From: Candidatus Bathyarchaeota archaeon
GTDB lineage: Archaea > Thermoproteota > Bathyarchaeia > TCS64
Assembly: GCA_026014515.1 (NCBI GenBank)
Contig: JAOZIG010000300.1
Coordinates: forward strand, 1-7,015
DNA: 7,015 nucleotides
Direction of reading: 5' to 3'
Each line of letters starts with the position of its first letter. The stretch's first letter is position 1. Under the pieces are notes generated by a model. That model saw nothing but the letters and a program-made list of their open reading frames with translations. It was not told the DNA's origin and did no database searches. Shown here piece after piece: positions 6,101 to 7,015 of this stretch. The position numbers and the translations under genes are program-made.

Positions 6101-7015
6101 TATCTTGCTCTGTGGTCTCAAATAAGAGATTATCGACTTGGATGTTAATGCTCTGATTGTTAGGGCTCTCGTCCGAGACCATATGACCTATCCTGTAGAT
6201 CACAGGGTGCTTAACTTTCGCCTTATACACCCCGTTACGATACGCCCAGTGAGCTGTGTACTTCCCCAAAGCACAAAAGTTCAACATTGCCTCAGACCAC
6301 TTCATTTCCAACACGAAGTACCTACGATCCAACTTAGACACACCACCTACACTGTTTGAGAACTGGTAAGTTTTCGCGTTACTAGTGATTAACACAAAAT
6401 CTGGTTGGATGTAATGGTTTTTCATCTCTACAGACGCCCCCTCCATATCCAGTGGAGCCGAGTCAGATAGTTTTTGGAGAAGATCTAAGGGATCTACTTT
6501 CATCTTGGGACACTCAGCTTTCAACTGGAAAAAGTCGTTAACCGTAAGAATGCTAAGTATAGACGGAGGGCTCTGGAAACTCGTTGGACTGAACTCATAC
6601 ATAACTTGCACATCATTATCGATGCGCATACGAGCTTTCCAACACGAAGACATCCGCTCCATGAACACTGTTTTCCCACACCCAGGGGGTCCAGTGATGA
6701 GGACTGACACTGGGGGGACCCTATGCCTGGATAGCCCTTCTCTGAACTGCTTTATCTTAGCTTCAAGTTCCCGGTTCTTAATGCCCACCTGCGGCGACTT
6801 ACTCTTGAGACCCCTCTCATAGAGAGATGTCGCAGCCATTAGTGGGCCTTTGATGTCTTTCCCTTTAAAGTCAGACCTCAACGCATTAAGGACATCTATA
6901 GCCTCATTGGCTTCAAGGATCCAAGTGGCGCTAGAGTCCCTGCCTATGAGGTCTTTGAAATCGCCGGTCTCAATGAATTTGTTGATGTTCCTGACCAGGG
7001 CTTCTAGTGCCTCAG
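159..7015 (-). CDS. Picornavirales replicase-capsid polyprotein, 5'-partial
   Basis: A single continuous frame encodes 2284 visible residues and stops at TAA (161-159). Domains in order: SF3 helicase (residues ~89-279), 3A-like membrane segment (471-498), 3C-like cysteine protease (~544-706), RdRp (~734-1287), hydrophobic membrane module (1288-1527) and three capsid jelly rolls (~1528-2284). The frame has no stop between its last in-frame TTG (6881-6879) and the window edge, and no ATG in those 44 upstream codons. The true initiator therefore lies outside, and the TTG is an internal Leu. The helicase to protease to polymerase to capsid order in one frame, with no internal stop or intergenic IRES, indicates a monocistronic picorna-like virus. 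The polyprotein is expected to be cut by its own protease, and several Gln/Gly candidate sites fall exactly at domain borders. Order-level assignment is firm. Family and host are not determined. Confidence 0.97.
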   Translation of the reverse strand, partial: EALEALVRNINKFIETGDFKDLIGRDSSATWILEANEAIDVLNALRSDFKGKDIKGPLMAATSLYERGLKSKSPQVGIKNRELEAKIKQFREGLSRHRVPPVSVLITGPPGCGKTVFMERMSSCWKARMRIDNDVQVMYEFSPTSFQSPPSILSILTVNDFFQLKAECPKMKVDPLDLLQKLSDSAPLDMEGASVEMKNHYIQPDFVLITSNAKTYQFSNSVGGVSKLDRRYFVLEMKWSEAMLNFCALGKYTAHWAYRNGVYKAKVKHPVIYRIGHMVSDESPNNQSINIQVDNLLFETTEQDKVIGFLFTQEALRADSFANRLPPVLGQLCACGLALGSGCPCEAIGGVRLVPPVQEEQARPPIPLGHVEMAQEEEEPVPAPQPREPYVPQRLHFELDPEMGAPHPHLQGVTHSVSRDSQAFISETMDRMEAVAQCLPGAPGGGFEASLNRTIDKAGLIAPGRFKLDHVFSIDVLALKPAHLIGVAVTLGVFTVAFKHFSSRFESQGLVHSTTSFPKENLDPRPLPPFHATQAPFLKPNPSSHVVSISRRSGTTRVNMHAVVLTKYWLAVPYHFFKKNAVMGAIEEGDTIYIEYLGLPFEYKFQRDYLCVIDEKSDRAYLYNPCMHSVSAGVYNLLPELPTVPDEPVDLGEFKSLKCRDARDGFITYDAPTLDGSCGQPLVGTRTGAVYGFHFARFFAFYSHSQAQPLCKSEVRKVFKWGMDKKMFSEVHSDSLPKVLQQKVAEGVIHPGMHPRSDASWYAKEKGDSWPLHNHVSVGHFGSCDKEKFSVHQTTLHARFGGRCKEYGNPHPGKAVLQPDGTYGSAVATRLNVSKNPNFTWNFQVAMRVLESMIDELDVQPTRPLSDFEALCGSPVDVMMNAKDTSKSIGPTARLMGLKKEEAFRETSKGEYEVDALLLEAIKELEQELEYEEVLSPCYVKAQGKDEAYPKEKADKGRKRFFYLSDWPLNHVGRKMLLPLISLLIRQPFNSSFLIAINAASPAWKTVTDWLEELGVDIMDADFGSFDLCHRFLLLMYVAFMCLLAEKAGYTSPEVVKSRRLMMKRLWYCLEMEGNFFLVLYQLCSGWMDTIIVNSFCVKFMYYYVYFVSCMELKVVPREPRSVIHLAAVGDDSAANIHRAIQHILNPAIMQLATALMGYTMTAGDKSAVMRFTEISKIVFLKRAFVREGGRVWGSLALDSIYKALSYSTGKMTPEQQRARDESAANSAIREMFLHGESMYNELLGELILEFPHARYPSYEELLLEYDMGMFETWREIKPSGTVMVLQGSYSEIVSDCLVPAAEEWLRTTGVGLFSDVAVASATASVTTPAVGYSYVFSTVLTGLCPWWVSLASRVLCNIYARNTTVWWLKPCQVPLVFIKHVGVACEKTVEAMHLPHVHFQWWISVLNFLVIAPMGEEEIKRGAYGWFFPYLEFMIYVAFTPWQYRLSALLFHYFTLSFPYFLAVMVHSLWNLMALHHSGMLDESILRGVGKTLTDPICEFNNYLIRVIYYFFPLREGRDVVHQMSQGAVTTCPIPVRGAFTDFPVPQPLQQTGVYSLQAQIDSTELNSTSGDVSDITTHLTHITAINADTDVVIGGSPPYNPSDEQSFKTFFSRPRIVRTMTTPITGLQAFSVMQDWLALGPVASMNDQWGLFRGSPKITVSYTGSSSYQGLVRVYFFPSTAVGNSTYSTYTYPNITVHDMNYTSTSNLPHLDLDMSESCTCSIDLPYIANVPITEWANDWNYGFLTINPIVSASGVTPGTVKITVFVSYPDAKVARAQYQSAVEVQGGMLSRGLALAASLSKWFPITTPYTKMLELGSRAAYSLGYSRAVEPVSSSMVSKRLGSLGYLTGEASFANTLGSDPQQTSDMGFSMVPGKEVDSIMEICRMYSMIGAGWSLSNELQVLPTAYGFSQGTSISLTNLGNMGIMFERWSGNLKYKIQVVTSPLIRWRLGVVYTPPGVVAPTVFPVEGSYVTHIIEVAGTTEYEFQCEYLSHKAYLDTAIISALGPAATYGSLKFFSLADPAGPSATVVFPYINIWVCAGDDFSLSVPSMELLKGWKRLQAKYVEDFLDAKLLQAAYSQIEVASLGEKVDSLRMLAKRKCYSGDWAPAGPEANVFQFPADGFLGSGTVTLNPGSATPSTMFGDNFTFDNYIRQLFLGYRGGTAYTVYSPNNTTDWLVGTSKLYFPQAPSADLRVKAVGRGAALYYPDFNKAFEMVVPDRSGTTFKRSLINMVASSIESIIGVKLDTNATTTPTYWAIHTGAGDDRTFVLYLGANRLFLRA
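162..779 (-). other. VP1-like capsid protein (third jelly roll)
   Basis: Residues ~2079-2284, about 206 residues, run to the stop codon. An N-terminal arm of about 60 residues is followed by the pattern F-D-N-Y-I-R-Q-L-F-L-G-Y-R-G-G at about 2151-2165, typical of the first strands of the last capsid protein in dicistro-like and marna-like viruses. A-A-L-Y-Y-P-D-F-N near residue 2210 matches the V-P-Y-Y-s region of relatives, and F-V-L-Y-L-G-A forms the last strand. The protein ends almost immediately after this strand, without a C-terminal extension. Its N terminus depends on which Gln site is used. Confidence 0.72.
194..211 (-). promoter_or_regulatory. 7-bp stem-loop near the end of the coding region
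   Basis: Bases 194-200 (acaggac) and 205-211 (gtcctgt) form a perfect stem with a 4-base loop (UUUU in viral sense). It lies about 33 bases before the stop codon, inside the VP1-coding end. A shorter 5-bp hairpin (174-178 with 183-187) follows. Together with the two UTR hairpins they form a row of four stems around the stop codon. The structure is seen in sequence; any function is inferred. Confidence 0.4.
780..1523 (-). other. VP3-like capsid protein (second jelly roll)
   Basis: Residues ~1831-2078 hold the second jelly roll. The signature F-E-R-W-S-G-N-L-K-Y-K-I-Q-V-V at about 1930-1944, followed by I-R-W-R-L-G-V-V-Y-T-P, is the classic Trp-x-Gly strand pattern of picorna-like capsid proteins. 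The end of the barrel reads I-N-I-W-V-C-A-G-D-D-F (to 2047), close to relatives. The D-D-F triplet (881-873) is known in dicistroviruses as a motif linked to VP0 maturation. The C-terminal border is uncertain: L-L-Q/A-A (Gln2078) or Y-S-Q/I-E (Gln2083) are candidates. The segment 1418-1380 within this region is duplicated in the 3' UTR. Confidence 0.75.
1380..1418. repeat. 39-bp direct repeat, internal coding copy
   Basis: This is the in-frame copy, coding for 13 residues starting at Gln1866 (Q-T-S-D-M-G-F-S-M-V-P-G-K) in the VP3-like protein. Because this copy fits the surrounding reading frame, it is the source and the terminal copy is the secondary one. Confidence 0.97.
1524..1649 (-). other. 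VP4-like internal capsid peptide
   Basis: About 42 residues (1789 to ~1830) follow the V-E-V-Q/G-G site. The stretch is Ala/Ser/Leu-rich and amphipathic, contains F-P-I-T-T-P in its middle, and ends in S-L-G-Y-S-R-A. This resembles the small VP4 peptide of dicistroviruses and marnaviruses, which lies between VP2 and VP3 and ends near an I-F-G-W/F-S-K-P sequence where VP0 is cut during maturation. The N-terminal cut at Gln/Gly is well supported. The C-terminal end is inferred from the G-Y-S-R resemblance and may be off by a few residues. Confidence 0.55.
1650..2432 (-). other. VP2-like capsid protein (first jelly roll)
   Basis: Residues 1528-1788 lie between the S-Q/G-A and V-E-V-Q/G-G dipeptides and form a 261-residue product. 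The N-terminal ~75 residues are polar and Thr/Ser-rich, as in capsid N-terminal arms. The core, from about residue 1599, carries the picorna-like capsid pattern: L-F-R-G-S-P-K-I-T-V-S-Y, then S-Y-Q-G-L-V-R-V-Y-F-F-P, and later Y-G-F-L-T-I-N-P and K-I-T-V-F-V-S-Y. These are the strand signatures of the rhv-type jelly roll. As the first of three capsid domains preceding a VP4-like peptide, it corresponds to VP2 in dicistrovirus and marnavirus order. Confidence 0.8.
2433..3152 (-). other. Multi-pass membrane module with EEExKR and HxxxN motifs
   Basis: Residues 1288-1527 form a 240-residue unit bounded by V-L-Q/G-S and M-S-Q/G-A, between polymerase and capsid. Hydrophobic segments are visible at about 1330-1356, 1401-1415, 1424-1442, 1445-1478 (long enough for one or two passes) and 1503-1514. 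A motif A-P-M-G-E-E-E-I-K-R at 1413-1422 (Glu1417-Arg1422 at 2765-2748) sits at the membrane border. His1453 follows in L-L-F-H-Y, then H-S-L-W-N (His1468, Asn1472; 2612-2598). E-E-x3-R, an intramembrane His and H-x3-N are the three signatures of CPBP/Rce1-type intramembrane glutamic proteases. However, the phenylalanine four residues before the second-motif His is missing, and the His-His spacing is short. Protease activity is a hypothesis. The alternative is a membrane-remodelling protein similar to viral 2B/3A proteins. Confidence 0.6.
3153..4814 (-). other. RNA-dependent RNA polymerase (3D-like)
   Basis: This is the replicative polymerase of the right-hand, picornavirus-like family. Motif F, K-D-E followed by a K/R-rich stretch, starts at residue 945. 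Motif A is D-A-D-F-G-S-F-D with Asp1022 and Asp1027 (3950-3933). Motif B is C-S-G-W-M-D-T with N-S, containing Ser1085, Gly1086, Thr1090 and Asn1094. Motif C is V-G-D-D at 1129-1132 (3629-3618), with a further Ser where many relatives also have a small polar residue. Motif D lies around G-Y-T-M-T at 1158, and motif E is F-L-K-R at 1180-1183. The C terminus is best placed at the L-Q/G-S dipeptide (Gln1287). Val replaces the usual Tyr of Y-G-D-D. The N-terminal border with the protease is not marked by a clear site and is placed at about residue 734. Confidence 0.94.
4896..5384 (-). other. 3C-like chymotrypsin-fold cysteine protease
   Basis: This is the expected polyprotein-processing enzyme. 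The catalytic His is best placed at residue 575 (5291-5289, context V-P-Y-H-F-F). The acidic member is likely Asp608 (5192-5190, context R-D-Y-L-C-V-I), and the nucleophile is Cys678 (4982-4980) in the signature G-S-C-G-Q-P-L-V. Sixteen residues downstream, His694 in Y-G-F-H-F-A matches the substrate-pocket G-x-H motif that selects Gln or Glu at P1 in 3C proteases. That agrees with the Gln/Gly sites found at domain borders. Glu587, Glu588 or Asp590 are less likely alternatives for the acidic residue. The N-terminal boundary is uncertain: after Gln508/Gly509 there is a Pro-rich stretch of about 35 residues without tyrosine. Confidence 0.9.
5490..5780 (-). other. 3A-like membrane protein
   Basis: Residues 412-508 are bounded by two Gln/Gly dipeptides (H-L-Q/G-V and E-S-Q/G-L), giving a 97-residue product. 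A single hydrophobic stretch at residues 471-498 (bases 5603-5520; V-F-S-I-D-V-L-A-L ... V-F-T-V-A-F) lies near the C-terminal end. The residues before it are polar and charged. Size, single membrane anchor and position between the helicase and the 3C-like protease match picornaviral 3A proteins, which anchor the replication complex to membranes. There is no sequence motif that proves 3A, so the call rests on position and hydrophobicity. Confidence 0.6.
5781..5888 (-). other. Acidic Pro-rich segment; possible VPg region (weak)
   Basis: Residues 376-411 lie between a possible Gln375/Glu376 site and the Gln411/Gly412 site, giving a 36-residue peptide of about VPg size. It contains Tyr390 (bases 5846-5844) in a P-Y-V-P context. 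This is the only tyrosine between the helicase end and the protease N terminus. Picornaviral VPg is uridylylated on a tyrosine and normally lies between 3A and 3C. Here it would lie before the 3A-like membrane segment, and the peptide is acidic rather than basic, so the assignment is weak. A flexible linker at the C terminus of the helicase protein is equally possible. Confidence 0.2.
5979..6017 (-). other. CxC-x7-CxC cysteine cluster after the helicase
   Basis: Four cysteines at residues 333, 335, 343 and 345 form a compact C-x-C-x7-C-x-C cluster rich in Gly and Leu between the pairs. Picornaviral 2C proteins carry a cysteine-rich zinc-binding site near their C terminus, so a metal-binding role is plausible by position. 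The spacing is not the enterovirus 2C pattern, and zinc binding is an inference. The segment lies about 100 residues downstream of the paired arginines and just before a Pro/Glu-rich stretch. Confidence 0.45.
6177..6749 (-). other. 2C-like superfamily 3 RNA helicase/ATPase domain
   Basis: This is the NTPase of the replication complex, expected to act on virus-modified membranes as a ring-shaped ATPase. Walker A (G-P-P-G-C-G-K-T) is at residues 108-115 (bases 6692-6669) with Lys114. The Walker B equivalent V-N-D-F-F-Q is at residues 158-163 (6542-6525). Motif C, with the sensor Asn in L-I-T-S-N, ends at residue 212 (about 6392-6378). The paired Arg of the arginine-finger region is at 230-231 in L-D-R-R-Y. 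The spacing fits picornaviral 2C proteins. The first acidic residue of the usual Asp-Asp Walker B pair is Asn159 here, while Asp160 is retained. About 88 residues lie between the window edge and the domain. They are helical-looking and charged, and correspond to the N-terminal part of a 2C-like protein or the end of the preceding product. Confidence 0.93.

Noticed and set aside
5787..6822. Several plus-strand open frames of 68-105 codons opposite the helicase and linker
   Set aside because: They overlap each other in different frames, are broken by stops and have no domain. There is no continuous reverse frame as in ambigrammatic viruses.
1..7015. Bacterial or phage content, CRISPR array, tRNA or rRNA
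   Set aside because: No repeat-spacer pattern, cloverleaf or ribosomal sequence was seen. All recognisable domains belong to a picorna-like RNA virus.

Overview
This window is one fragment of a positive-strand RNA virus genome of the order Picornavirales, deposited in antisense orientation (the viral plus sense is the minus strand). The evidence is one uninterrupted minus-strand reading frame covering nearly the whole window. It encodes, in order, a superfamily 3 (2C-like) helicase, a 3A-like membrane segment, a chymotrypsin-fold cysteine protease (3C-like), an RNA-dependent RNA polymerase, a membrane-embedded module, and a three-jelly-roll capsid region. No bacterial or cellular gene is visible. 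The host cannot be read from the sequence. In this answer residue 1 is the first complete codon inside the window (bases 7013-7011), and residue n begins at base 7013-3(n-1). The visible polyprotein is 2284 residues long and ends at a TAA stop at 161-159.

Layout in viral 5' to 3' order: the frame is open to the right edge at 7015, so the true start, the N-terminal part and the 5' UTR lie outside. The helicase is at about 6749-6177. A Cys-rich and then acidic, Pro-rich linker follows to about 5781, then a 3A-like protein (5780-5490), the 3C-like protease (about 5384-4896), the polymerase (about 4814-3153), a 240-residue hydrophobic protein flanked by two Gln/Gly sites (3152-2433), a VP2-like capsid protein (2432-1650), a VP4-like peptide (about 1649-1524), a VP3-like protein (about 1523-780) and a VP1-like protein (779-162). 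The 3' UTR (158-1) contains two hairpins and ends in a 39-base exact copy of internal capsid-coding sequence.

Replication functions come first and capsid last in a single frame, with no intergenic region. This matches the monocistronic layout of some marnaviruses, solinvivirus-like and posa-like viruses. It differs from picornaviruses and iflaviruses (capsid first) and from dicistroviruses (two ORFs). The family is not assigned here. The protease presumably cuts the polyprotein, mainly at Gln/Gly sites. The helicase, 3A-like and polymerase products would then form the membrane replication complex, and the C-terminal products the icosahedral capsid.

The most interesting element is the extra membrane module between polymerase and capsid. 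It carries a P-x-G-E-E-E-I-K-R motif followed by intramembrane His and His-x3-Asn residues, resembling the active-site pattern of CPBP/Rce1-type intramembrane glutamic proteases.
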